Shown here: piece after piece, positions 23,053 to 34,384 of the stretch
Layout: each line of letters starts with the position of its first letter
Numbering within the stretch: the stretch's first letter is position 1
Assembly (NCBI GenBank): GCA_000467715.1
Contig: AJFK01000065.1
Location: 1-64,000 of the forward strand
Reading direction: 5' to 3'
Length of the DNA: 64,000 nucleotides
Source of the DNA: Hysterium pulicare CBS 123377
Lineage: Eukaryota > Ascomycota > Dothideomycetes > Hysteriales > Hysteriaceae
Notes under the pieces: generated by a model
What the model was told of the DNA's origin: nothing
Database searches by the model: none
The model's input: only the letters and a program-made list of their open reading frames with translations
Position numbers and translations under genes: made by a program

Positions 23053-24356
23053 TCAGAATTTAGCGAATGTGAGTTCATAAGCCAGCCCCAGTGTCAGCCT
23101 GGCATGTTGAAGCATATGATCGAATGAAAGATATTCAATTTTGTCCTCTGTCGTATGAATCTTGTTATCGGAGTACTTGAAATCGCTTTCGATTACAAAA
23201 GCCGATGGATAGCCAGCCTTCGAGGCGCTCGCATGATCTGAACAAGCGTAGCCGCATTTTGTCAAAATGTAAGGGATGTCACAGTATTCCGTGATGATTT
23301 CCTTAATGAATTCGGTCAATCCAGGGTCGACGTAGTCTGTAATTACTCCCACAGATTCGGGCTCCCCGGCATCGATGGTTTTCTGGACGTAGCCAGTCAC
23401 TGGAATGGGTTAGTGCATAGTCATATGAGCATAAGAGTGGATTGAGCCTACTGTCCTGTTGGAGCATGGCCTTAACATCCTTTCCTCCCTTCTCATACGA
23501 CTGGAAGATTGCTTGTGAGCCCAGCAAACCACCTTCTTCTGCGGAATACCAGTGAAACTCAACAGTGTTTTCTCCCTTGCCCTTCACAATGTCCTCGGAA
23601 GTCAGCAGCACCCTCAAAGCCTCTAATATTGTCACTGTGCCGCTGCCATCATCATCGGCGCCCGGAGCGGCCAGTAATGATGGTAGGAACAGGTTGATGC
23701 TATCCTGATGTGCTCCAATCACCACAGTCTTATTGCTCTTTCCTGGGATGGTGGCGATAACGCTGCTCTGGCCCCAGGAATGAGGGAAAGCTTTTACAGA
23801 TGCGCCATATTCAAATGCACCCGCCTCATACAGGGTATCGTTGACCTGACCAAGAAGCCATGCCGAGGACTCAACTCCATATTGAGACTTGTAATATCGG
23901 GTGTGGAAGGATGTGAATTTCTCCAGGTGCTTGCGCATGTTCTTCTTCTCTAACTTCTTAAGCATGGGCGCAACAGTCTTGTTATGCGCCGCCTTGGATG
24001 GAAATGTAACGCTTTGAATACCTAGTTTACGGTTGAGCGCGCCGAGGTCGGGAGTATCTGTTATGTCGAAGAAGTTGATGCCTTGCTGAAGGACGTCAGC
24101 ATGAAGCTTAATGAAGATACATCAAACATCTAGATGGCCTGGAATCTAAGAGACATAGCTCTGGGTCACTCACCTTCCGCAACTCCCACTTCTCTGCTTC
24201 TTTAATATACCGCGTCTCGCCGGGAGACAGCTCAATAAGGTATTCATCTGGTTCGACAACAGTTGGGTCTTGGAGGACAATCTGAGGCTCATGGGGAGCC
24301 GCCAGAGCAGTAACGACTGTCGCAGCATATAGCGAGAGAATTAATGGGGACTTCAT
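23053..24356 (-). CDS. lap1: Secreted leucine aminopeptidase, M28 zinc peptidase
   Basis: Three exons, 24174-24356, 23452-24085 and 23053-23399, give 387 residues, the usual length of fungal Lap1/LapA. A signal peptide ([20 protein letters not shown]) is followed by a propeptide. The two-zinc site is complete: His187 in GAHQDS, Asp206 in GADDDGSGT, Glu244-Glu245 in SAEEGG, Asp272 in LQQD and His354 in IHTTED. The joins give [12 protein letters not shown] and MLQQDMTGYVQ, both family-typical. Cysteines 312, 321 and 325 may form a disulfide. The enzyme removes N-terminal residues, preferring Leu, from peptides outside the cell and supports nitrogen scavenging. An alternative in-frame acceptor would add seven residues at the first join but fits the family less well. 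Confidence 0.9.
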
Positions 24357-24895
24357 ATTGTTTTGTTATAGTCTTGGGTTGAGAACAAACGGGAGAAGGT
24401 ACAGTGTTTACTCAAGGTGATGGTGATGCCGCGGTGAGTTGGCTTGGTGATGCATGATCTCGGAGATAAGATTAGGAGGCAGCTTATCCATATTAGGCAT
24501 GGTTGAAAAGACCTGCGGTTGTGGAACGTTTACAAAGCTGCGATACCCCAATTTGCAACCCAATCCTTCAGATCGTCGAAATCCATACGAAAGTCAAAGA
24601 TATACCTCGCGAGTCGCCGACTTCTTCCGCAATACTTCCACAGAGCTGCAGGGTAATTCAATTAATGTTGTGATGGGGAATCGTATTCTTTTGCAGGATC
24701 AGCCCATCTGAAACCCATTCAAACAAATCTATTATCCGTCCTGAACGCCAAAAAACGCAGTCCTCCTGACGGAAATTGTGGACTTCCGGACATTCAGCCT
24801 TCAAATAGACCAGCTCAAACGCCGCGAATGCGGACAGAGGAAAGGATGCAAAACCCATCGACATACAATGAAACTCAATTCTAAGGCAATGCACC
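24357..24895. other. intergenic, lap1 promoter region
   Basis: This 539-base gap lies between lap1 and the 3' end of the caspase-like gene, which is transcribed the same way. It must contain the lap1 promoter. No further feature supported. Confidence 0.5.
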
Positions 24896-26522
24896 TCAAG
24901 ATGAATTGCTTTGTCCTTTTTCGAACGGGTCACTGACAGAAGCTGCAGAAGATGATGGTATCGGGAGACTCTCAAGTGATATGGGTGTCAAAGGCGATGG
25001 TTGTTGCATACTTTCGCTGCTTAATGACACTGCCTCCGATGCTCGTCGCTTCGAGCCTTGAGATGATACCGAATCGTTTGTTCGGTTCCGCTTCAATGTT
25101 GGTGACTGCATTGGCCTCGCCTTTTCCGGTCTTGAGAAAGATCTTGTTTTCCGTCTCATTTTGGCAGTTGTTGAAAGCACAAGGGCCGTTGTCCTGAGGC
25201 TCAGTGGCTGAGATGTAGCCATCTTGATCCAGTCGATTCGACCTACCTTGACTTTGGCCGCCTTACATGCTAAGGGAAGTTGACGAGCAAACTCTTCAAT
25301 CTGTCCTTGACCGAGATGGTCCTCGTTCAACGAGAACCGAAGTGTCAAAGATGCTCGCTCAACCGGGCCCTCTTTGAATGACTTCTCCCTTTCCTGTGCA
25401 GACTTTTTGTCAAGCGATGAAAGTTGAACGTGCTTCTCATGCTTGTGAAGTCGGTCCCACAGCATTGACGGTGGCTTCCGACGCTTCAGATTTATTTTGT
25501 CGAGAAGTTTGGTGGTCAGAAAGTTACCACCTTGGTATTGGTCAAGGAGGTCCTCCAAGGAAGCTATCAATGCTGTTGTGAAGGACTTCCTCCCAGGACC
25601 GCTTGTTAGTTCGTCCATCGGAGCAGCAGCGAGAAGCTCGTATGTTCTCAGCCCCTCGATTGAATTTTTCTGAGCTGCATTGCTAGCAAAGCAGCAGTCA
25701 AGGATTGCCAGAACATCACTTTCCGCAGACTTCATCAGAGGCATTTCTGCCTCATCCCAGAATGCTGTTGGTTGGTAAACGCCTTTTTTGCTAACGTGTT
25801 TCATAGTCCTTTAGGGTGTATCAGTGCCCGTTAAAATTCCGAAGGAAGAGTACACATACGCCGATAACTCCAACCTTTGATCATCACCATTTACCAAACT
25901 ACCATGTCCGGTATAATATACGATCAAAAGGTTATTGGGTCCGTCATGTTTCAAAATGTGTTCGCTAATGGCGTGGTTTAAGGCGTTTTGGGGCTTCCTA
26001 TCATTGTGAAGTTTCTTAACCTCGCACTGGTAGTTGAATCGATAGCGGAAAATGTTGGTCAACTTTTCAATCTAAATTTCTGAGCTTAGTGCATACGTCT
26101 TTATTTCATTCCTTACTCACTTCCTGCTCATGCCCTTCAAACTCATCAATATCCTCATGCCACCTAATTATAAGAACCGCAACATCTAAGTAACCGTTCG
26201 GAATGTCCATCTTATCGTTTACGGCATTTTGGAACCAGGCCTGCCTTTCTGACTCCTTTTTGGCTTGAGTATCCTCAGGCTTGATCACAGAAGCCCCGTT
26301 GGGTACCCCCGTCGAATTCGGTCGTGACAAGTCATTAGGTGCAGGACTCTGACGAGGAGAGTAGGACAAATATGGGCCAGGGCCACCTGCAGGTGATGTT
26401 TGTTGGTGTACAGTCATAGGTGCGGTTTGGCAAGGCAGGTCTTTAGAGGGCGACCTGTCGGGGGCCGTCGACCTTTTTGAAGGCCTATGAGCACTGTCTT
26501 GTAATACGTTGTCACAGTGCAA
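24896..26522 (-). CDS. Caspase-like (peptidase C14) protein
   Basis: Three exons, 26121-26522, 25860-26071 and 24896-25808, give 508 residues. Residues 1-95 are Pro/Ser-rich and look disordered. The caspase-like core starts near YLDVAVLIIRWHEDI. It has the catalytic His190 in LIVYYTGHGS and the catalytic Cys in LAILDCCFASN (Cys243/244), the His-Cys dyad of the C14 clan. Further down, RKSFTTALIASLEDLL fits the small subunit. The last 100 residues are Ser/Pro/Lys-rich. There is no NACHT, WD40 or other repeat fused to it. Fungal proteins of this type are related to metacaspases and occur beside or within cell-death regulators; Arg/Lys specificity and role are unknown. It is divergent from the 92-aa gene. 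Confidence 0.8.
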
Positions 26523-27029
26523 GGCTGTCGGAGGCTGTGCAAAAGGCTGAGCGTATACTCATCATTTCGAAGCGTGCTGTTCTCAGAAGCAGGTGCTACA
26601 TGTTTGCCTGGTCGCCTTATCGGGTTAGCACGACGGGAAGCGCACTTTGCGTGCTACTGGGGGCACTTCCAGGGTTCCTCCCGCACCTTTGGCGTGATTG
26701 CTGCAAGCTTCTTCCAACCAAACATTTCCTCTGCCCTCCCCTTCAGCTGCAAGCAGGCGGTCATTCACCAAGCTGAAGCAACAATGAGCCTCAATACCAC
26801 CTCCGTGGTGGTTGGCTTTGCGAGCAATGTGCGGCTCCTGGGGCCACACTAGTGGACACCACCTTTATAACTGGCTTTCCCGGAGGCCGCAAGCCATTCA
26901 CAGGCGCAGCTAAGAGTGCCTTACAGTCCCGCCCTCGCTTTATTACTTCTGCCAGTCGCGATTTGATTATTCGCCGAGCATCCAAACTTCGCAAGGCTCA
27001 CAAGGCACTCTCAACCCCAAAAGCCGAAC
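26523..27029. promoter_or_regulatory. Divergent intergenic region, caspase-like / 92-aa gene
   Basis: These 507 bases separate the two start codons. Open frames of up to 119 codons overlap it in several phases but show no motif and no link to the spliced neighbours. Both promoters should lie here. Confidence 0.45.
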
Positions 27030-27439
27030 ATGTCAGAACAGGTAAGATGGTTTGCCCGCAAAACCTGCCTCGTTCGTCGAAGAGGGTGGGACTGACCGGT
27101 TTGCTTGGTATTTGTTTAGGACTTGGAGAGCGACGAGTACAAGTCAGCAACGTATCAAGACCCATTTGCTCCAAAAGTGCGTTCGCTTCTTGCACTCTCA
27201 TTCGATCTTAATGACTAACGGTGGCTCAGCGGGGAGGAGCATTTGAGAAAGGCGACGAATGCTCTATGGCTGTCACTGACTTCTTGGAAAATGGTACGTC
27301 GCGTATGAGCAGGAAGGACTTCACCATCCGAGCCTGTCGAGAAACAAAGGGGCATTGGGAGTACCAGTTGGACGACGAAACCGGTGAAGCCTACAATGGA
27401 AACACATGGTATGCGGAGACTAAGCTAAGAGCTCTTTGA
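27030..27439 (+). CDS. Unrecognised small protein, 92 residues
   Basis: Three exons, 27030-27041, 27120-27176 and 27230-27439, join in phase with donors GTAAGA and GTGCGT and acceptors TTTAG and CTCAG. The product starts MSEQDLESDEYKSATYQDPF and continues RGGAFEKGDECSMAVTDF. It ends with RETKGHWEYQLDDETGEAYN and NTWYAETKLRAL. The spacing of FEKGDE, WEYQL and WYAETKL suggests one small beta-rich domain, perhaps SH3-barrel-like. There is no signal peptide or membrane segment. I do not recognise the family. The very short first exon is supported by phase but not proven. It lies between the caspase-like and DUF6594 genes. Confidence 0.6.
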
Positions 27440-27454
27440 TAAGAGCTCTTTGAT
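27427..27454 (+). repeat. 14-bp tandem duplication across a stop codon
   Basis: AAGAGCTCTTTGAT occurs twice back to back, 27427-27440 and 27441-27454. The first copy contains the last codons and TGA stop of the 92-aa gene, and the second repeats the stop downstream. It looks like a recent slippage or break-repair duplication. Confidence 0.8.
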
Positions 27455-27659
27455 TGGACTTGATGCAAGTGACCGGAAGCCCCACGCTTTGGCGATGAGC
27501 CTTAGGTATCGAGGTGATGCAACGGTTTCGGCCTCGCGAAGTCCTAGCCTCGTGGAACAGAGTAGTCTATAAAACACTAAGAATTAGTTAATATTCTCAA
27601 GCCATCATCTCTCACACCTGGAATCGGATTTCAATGATCTTTTACTCTTCTAGAATTTC

Positions 27660-29008
27660 ATGTCTAACGTCCTCATGACTAGCAATGGGACTTCCTCTGA
27701 TGAGAAGGCTGGCTTGCAGCAACCCAATCACCATTCTTATGCCATCAATGGATCAGGAGATGCTATCATAGATATGGGTAGTCCAACGCCGACCGTGGTA
27801 AACACCAGCTCCGATCTCGGTATGTAACACCGAGCGCGATGCAATTGGCCTATTTTGAGCACTCACCCTTCCCAGAATCCGTCAAGTCACCAACGGACCC
27901 AGCATTAGCCAAAGTCGAAATCGGAAAAACTATAACAGAGAAATGTAAACACGGTTGCACAGACATTACATTGGATGAGGACTGATCCATCAAAGTGCAG
28001 GATTATCCCAATGGCTATCCGCGAATTGCAGCCTTCGAATCCAGCGAGCCGAGTTTCTCGCTATATCGCGGCTTTAGCTACCTTCATTCCCGGGTCCTAC
28101 TTGACCTTCAAGACGAACTGAGATGCTTAGAAGACAACTTGACAGAGCTTGATCGGATGGATCATCATAATGGAGACGAGAAGCGGCTCAAGTCTCGAGC
28201 GTTGGACCTTCGCCAAGCCAAAAGGGAGGGCGTCAATTGCAAACGCGCGCAACTCATCTCAACAATTCGGGACAAATTGGTAGATTATGGTATGTAACTA
28301 ACGGAGTCTGGTCGACGACACGGCGCTCACTGATTCACAAAGATGAAATACTGGTCAAAGCACGTGAGCTCAATGCTTTCCAACGACCTTCCAACCGAGA
28401 CTACCGCAGTGTCAGGAAATGGTTCTGGAACACAAAGCCTCTTGATTATGAACCAGAAGAACACTTCATTCAGAGAAAGGAAGACGTTATCAGCCTCAGG
28501 CTCGGTCGAGAGTGGGCAGGCTTCGACGGCCTGGTAGAATCCCTGATCCGAAAGATGCACTGTCCTCTGATACAAGTAAGTAGCTCTCTGAATTTGGCAT
28601 CAGCCCTGTCAAGAGCTGATCTAATTACCATATCTTCAGAAAATCTTCTGTACACCGGAGCTCCGAGCCAAAACCGACAGCAAGTTCATCCAGTATTACT
28701 CCACGTCCAGAGTAGAGAAGCTCGTCGGCCTCATCCTAACCTTCCTCATATTCCTCTTGCTCATCTGTCCAGTTGTTGCCATGTACAATTTGACAAGCAT
28801 CGGACAAAAGAATTCCACATTAAATGCGATGGGAGTTTTAGTGGTCTTCACACTACTCTTCTCAGCCGCCATGTCACTGCTTACTAAAGCACAAAGACAT
28901 GAGCTATTTGCTGCCTCTGCGGCGTACGCTGCTGTGCTGGTCGTATTCATCAGCAACTTCAACGGCTCTGGAAACGGAAATTTCAATAGTGGAAACCCTT
29001 CAGTCTAG
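27660..29008 (+). CDS. DUF6594 family membrane protein
   Basis: Five exons, 27660-27819, 27876-27944, 27996-28289, 28343-28575 and 28640-29008, give 374 residues. After a polar leader comes the family opening YPNGYPRIAAFESSEPSFSL then RGFSYLHSRVLLDLQDEL. Next come a charged helical region (LRCLEDNLTELDRMD) and RELNAFQRPSNRDYRSVRKW. The last exon holds three predicted membrane helices, near LVGLILTFLIFLLLICPVVA, MGVLVVFTLLFSAAMSLL and AASAAYAAVLVVFISNF. DUF6594 proteins are common and expanded in filamentous ascomycetes; their function is not known. The acceptor of exon 3 is AAAG before TGCAGG; using the nearer CAG would bring a stop. Confidence 0.82.
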
Positions 29009-29467
29009 AAAGTGCAGTGCAGCAGGGTGAGGTATGCCCGGAAAGCTTTCACTCAACGAGTCAAAACGTCCTCCGAGAGCTTCCCGAATAAAGGCAAAAG
29101 CTTAACATTTTCATTTTCAGTGACCTTTGATAAACTGTAGCATGGAGAAGTGCCCTCAACCTTACACTTAAGTTCGTCTCATATTGCAAAATGTTCCAAG
29201 GTTATAACAAAAGCGGTTCATTTTTCAGAGGTTGCGCGGCTTGTATGGAGTTAGAATGGTAGGTGCTGAATGCAGAAAAGAGGGTATAATTCTAATCAAC
29301 AATGCAATCTGCTTCTACACATGCTTCATAATGCGTCAAACTCCCCCGCGTAACTAATGCCACAATACTTCTACAGCTAATGCCAAAATGCATCAATTGA
29401 ATCATCCAATCCCAGCTCGTGCAAACTACCAGTACTTCTCATGGCCTAACATACATACGTATCCTTC
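29009..29467. other. intergenic between convergent genes
   Basis: These 459 bases lie between the stops of the DUF6594 and permease genes. No coding signal is seen apart from short frames. Confidence 0.5.
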
Positions 29468-31440
29468 TTATTTTCCGTTCGATGTCTCACCCTCTTGCTT
29501 GACTGGAGTAATTTCACTGCTCCTCCTGTTACCTTCCAGATCATGGTGGTCCATCTCCTTGTGCTTCTGAATGCGGTTCCACTCTTGACGATCAGCATCC
29601 TCATCAACCTCATTAGCTGTGATTTCAGGCGTCTCTTCATCTTCAATCTCCTCAGGAAGCATGAGATTGAGAACGAGAGTAATGAAAGCGGTGATGGCGA
29701 AGCCGGTTTCAAGAACGAGAACAATGGCGTTGTAGAAGCCGAGGAGGGCGCGGTTGCTGCCGCTGTAGGTGAAAACGTAGGAGAACCAGCTGGTGAGGAT
29801 CATTAGCGAAAATTTTAGAGGGAAGAGCTAAGCAAAACTTACGTCGGAACAAGAGTCGCTCCGAAGCCGAGAGCGAAGCCAGCAGTCAGAATGAAACGAG
29901 TGCGGCGGGTGAAAGGTACGGTAGCCATGATACGGATACCGGATACGGCGACGGCGCTGAACAGGAAGGTCGTCATCCCTCCCAAAACTGCACTAGGGAT
30001 GGAAACAAGCGCAGCAGCAAACTTGGCAAAGATGCCCATAACGAGCAACCAGAAGCAGCAAGCGTATCCGGCTTTGCGATTAGCACAGCGTGTGAGGGCA
30101 ATGACACCATTGTTCTGAGCGAAGGTACTCATGGGCGTGATGGTGCAGAGGCCGGCAATGATACCGTTCAAGCCATCTGCCAAAACGCCACCTTGGATAC
30201 GGGAGTCGAAGAGCTTGCCGTCGACTTCGAGGCGGGAGACATCGCAGGTGGCTGTGATATCACCAATAGCTTCCATGGCGAGGACGATGTAAACAGCCAA
30301 GAGAGGAAGCACGATTGGGCCATAGACGCTAAGTTTGAAGGTATGCACCCAAATGAAGGAAGCCGCGGGAGAAGAGTCGATGCCAGAGCGGTCAAAGTAC
30401 CCGCAGGCCGCGGCGATAATGCAGCCAACCAAGAGACCAATGACCACGGCGGTGGACTTCATGATTGGGCTTCCGAACCTTTCGCAGATAATAATGGTGA
30501 TGAAGACGGAGAAACCGAGACCAACAAACTCAGCGCTTCCCCATGGCAGAGCGTGGGGCGCATAGATAGTTGGGCAGAGCCGGAAGATGCCATCAGTGGG
30601 CATTGCGGAGCAGTTACCGCTTCCACCAGCCCAGTCCTGGAAACCAGACTTAATGAGTGAGACACCAATCAGTGTTACGGTGGGGCCGGTCACGAGAGGG
30701 GGAAAGAACTTCTTCAGATATTTGGGGGAAGTGAAAGACATGAGGACTTCAATAAGAGCGCAGCAACAGGCAGTGCCAATGATTGCGCCATAGCCATCAG
30801 GACATGGAAGCGGGTTGCCGGACGAATCTGAAGGGCAGAAGCCAGTCTTGTACATCTGAGCGAGAGCACCAGTAGCGACAGGAATCGTGGCGAAGGAGGT
30901 GCCCACGACGGAGATAAGGCCGGTGCCGATGAAGTAGGGAGTTCCGTAGATGTGGAAGCGTGTAATCTGAATCGAAGACAGAATACCGCAGACAATCAAC
31001 GAGGTGGAGACTAGGTATTCCTGAAGGTCCGTCGTGAGGTTGGCGGAGCTTGCGAGAATGATGGGTGGTGTGATGATACCAGCCAACATAGACAAGGCGT
31101 GCTGGAAGCCAAGGAGGAGCGCCAGGAAGACTGGCATGCGGTCATTGAGACCAAAGAACGGAGCAGCACGGCGCTCCTTCTTCATGAAGGGGACATTGGG
31201 CCTGAAGAGAAAGGCATAGTCGTAACTCCCAATGAGGCCCTCTCTGGCGAAAGCGTGTTAGCATTCATCCGATTAAGGTTGCAGCCATGCTAACGAGCTA
31301 CCCGGGCCACGCTGGGATACTGTCCCCGGGAATGCTTACTTGGTTGTGAAAGCCTTGAAGAAACGTCGACTTTTCCCCGTCAACTTCTGGGCTCGGGTCT
31401 CTTGGGGCCCGGTGTGCTCTGGTAGCTCGTCGTGTTCCAT
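29468..31440 (-). CDS. Purine (uric acid/xanthine) permease, NAT/NCS2 family, UapA/UapC type
   Basis: Three exons, 31340-31440, 29843-31243 and 29468-29789, give 607 residues. The N-terminal join restores FTTKEGLIGSYDYAFLFRPN before VPFMKKERRAAPFFGLND, as in UapA. The TM1 motif is LGFQHALSM. The NAT signature QNNGVIALTR and the upstream ALDXE-like helix LAMEAIGDITAT are both present. Twelve to fourteen membrane helices and a hydrophilic C-terminal tail are expected. The protein imports uric acid and xanthine with H+ at the plasma membrane. GATA motifs (TGATAA near 31556, AGATAA on the minus strand near 31795) fit AreA control but could be chance. I see no UaY site. Whether it is UapA or UapC cannot be told. 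Confidence 0.92.
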
Positions 31441-34384
31441 GGCGACGGAATTGAGTGCTATGTCACTTTTGAGGGTTGGGTGGAACCTTTGAGGCGCTCT
31501 TAAATGCTCATGCAGCTCGAGCTATCCAGCAAGCTACGATGTATATCTCGGAAGGGTGATAAGGGCAGTGGGCAGCGATCGGGAGGGTCCTCGCGAATCG
31601 AGTTACTTCCTGGCCTGCGATTGGTCGCGTGTGCTGGGCCGATCAGAACGGGAAGGGTGCTTCTTGCAGGGCGCTGCTAATGCGGGGATCAGGTGCAGGA
31701 AGATTGCTGATCACCAGAATACGGCGACCCGGTTTGTGCAGAGGGCAATCCACTCGGTCGGGCCTTCATCTTTATACACTTGAAGCTGATCTCGTTATCT
31801 TTGCCAATCTTCACCGTGGAAGAATTGCTCAGCCAGAAGCCACGGACTCTTCACGACTCGGCCCTTCCGCAGGTCTGGAAGCTACCCCAGTCCCGCTCCG
31901 ATGAGAGGCAAGGCATGGCTTTGCTGCTGGAGGCGGCCGAGAAAGAAGGGTCTTGCATCGTGGCCCGCCGGAGCTGTCCTCTCATCTCCCCGGCGGTTGG
32001 GGCGAGTTTAGTGGCTCTTGCTAAAAGCTTCAGTCGCGAAAAAGATAAGAGCACTTCTACACCAATCAGGCGTGGCCATGTCCAGCCAGGAACGTGATGC
32101 GGAGGCCTCCGACGAACTCTTCCCACACTTGCGGATAAACCTCGCACTTACTTGGGGAATGGGAAAGTATGACGGCTTGGAGGTTGTCAGACGTCCTGAT
32201 ACAACACAACCATCACGCGCCGCACGCCGATGTTTTGTGTTCCAGTGTCGTGATCTAGTATCATCTGTTCCCCAAGTTCGATTTCTGGGCTTGCAAGCTG
32301 ACCAAGTCGTTTGTCTCATCCCACAATGTGGGGTCAAAAACTCCCATCTGCGACATTTACGACGACCACGATATCGATAAACGTTACCTTGACAATCGAG
32401 TTCGAGTAACCATTGAGCGCTTTTCTCTTTGACTGTCAGAAGACGAGAACAAATTTTCAGAACGTTTTGGAATGGACCTTACTCTCCTTTTGACAAATTT
32501 CAAGGTCATCGTGGAGCACGAAGCCTGACACAGGAAAGGTGAGTGACGTTTGCGTTGCTTTATTTCTCGAAGCGTCGCGCACCCTGTAAGATCAATATGA
32601 CTGACCAGCTATAGTAATGGAGACCGCTCAAAGGTCTTAATGGAAGACTCATGAGATGAATGCGACCAGCGCTAGCGGACATCGTCCATGACATTCGATT
32701 TGGAAGACATGGTAGAGAAACGTCTTAACGGCAGACTGCCCACCATGGATGACCATTTCTCGCCCGCAAAGGTCATACTCATCCAGAGCATGTTGTCGTT
32801 GTAGGCTGAGCCATTTGGTTTCGCATAGACGCGAAAGACCATCCCACCGTGGACTCTCCGATTCATTGTATTGTGATTTGCAATGATTAGGTAGGCAGTG
32901 TGTTTAGACCCGGAGGCCACAAACTCTGTCATCCATTGTGATGTAAAGTGGAACTTCCCATTCTCCCCGCAGGAACGAAAGAATACAAACAACTCCAAGC
33001 ATATACAAGACCAACCGTTCCACGAAAAAAAGAAGGACTTTTTGAACGCACGCTACGCAAACTGTTCTGGACTCGACGAGAGAAGATGGATGAGGCATAA
33101 ATCACAGGACAGTTGTTGATTGGCGATGACAAGATGCTTGCAGTCCTTCGCAAGACTCTGACAAGTGTTTGCCTTGTCTCAATGCAGAAAGGCTTGCGAG
33201 TTAGTAGCTAGATGCAAGTCATCTCACCGGTTCGGTCAAGCGTAGCCGGAGGCAACTCGTGCAGCCGTTGAGTCAGCTAAACCATGGTTACGTCCCGCAC
33301 CTCGGCCGTGGTTGGAAGTATTGATACTGTTGCACCTTATCAGGACCATGGCAGATGTACGATCTCTGCACCTGGTATCAAGCGCGTGTGATAGTTTCCG
33401 GATGCCCTCGAACGGCAGTGTCGTCAGCATATCCGGTCTCATGTCAAAGTCAACTTTAGGGTTGGCCAGGCGCCAAGGTAGAAGCATGCTGTATACGCAA
33501 TAGATGGCGACTAAAGTTGGACGGGCTGCAGTTGAGGTCAACGGCCTCGGCTTGATGGATGGTGAGTCGGCCGGGTGGGAAGGGTGAGAAGCGTATGCCG
33601 ACAGCCATGTGAAGAAGCAGACACCGAGGGATGTCATGTGTCTCGATTGAGGACGTCAATGAGGTGACATAGTAGACAGGCATAAGACACTCGACGTTGA
33701 AGCTCAATAACTATTACCGTTGGCAATTTTGCCGAGGTCGGGGGCCGAATTAGCGTGTTGTCGTGAATCCAGAGCTGCTTTAGTACCTAGGGCTGAAACG
33801 GAGAAATGGCTGGGATGTGCGTGGCCGAAGGGTCCAGAGAGGCGCTCCGGCCAGCATCTTCGCCACAGATGAAGGATATCGTTCATCGACAATTGTCCGA
33901 ACGATGTTGGCCGCAAACCATGGAGACGTCAAGTCGTAGTTATCTCTTGGGCAGCTAATCAGGCGTTGCAGGACAATCGCTGTCCTGTTGGTGCGGGTGC
34001 AAATTCCTGGCCGTGGGCAGAAGCATGCAAGGTCCCGGCTCTCGCTCCATGGCGAACTAGTGCTGTTGGGAAGTTTCGCTCAACACTTCACCCGATGCAC
34101 CGTGGGCGGGTTGGAATTGTCGCTGGCATGCCACCGCCTACCACGCTCCCTTTAATACCCTCTCTCCGCTGTTTCTGTTGAGCCCCTCCGTCCTCCACGC
34201 TTGCCCTCGTACAACCTCACGCCACTCGTTGTGTTTTTTGTCTTGTGTTCCACCCCCTCCGCAGGGAGTTCCGTGCTTCACCGAACAGCGTTCCGAAAGC
34301 ATAAAAGTGCTCTCGACGCCCTCCTCCACCACCTCTACACAATACCTTTCATTTTTCTCACCTTGCTCGAAGATCTAATCAACC
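31441..34384. other. 2.9-kb divergent intergenic region, permease / desaturase
   Basis: It must hold the promoters of both flanking genes. A minus-strand frame at 32672-32998 (108 codons) contains coherent-looking stretches such as FHFTSQWMTEFVASGSKH and HGGMVFRVYAKPNGSAY. I recognise no family and found no splice partner. The last 300 bases before the desaturase are CT-rich, as is common for highly expressed fungal genes. Confidence 0.45.

Noticed and set aside
24085-24106. Alternative acceptor for lap1 exon 2 adding seven residues
   Set aside because: It keeps the frame, but the shorter join [11 protein letters not shown] fits the aminopeptidase family better.
30193-30660. Plus-strand frame opposite the purine permease
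   Set aside because: It is a shadow of the permease coding sequence, whose motifs on the other strand are unambiguous.
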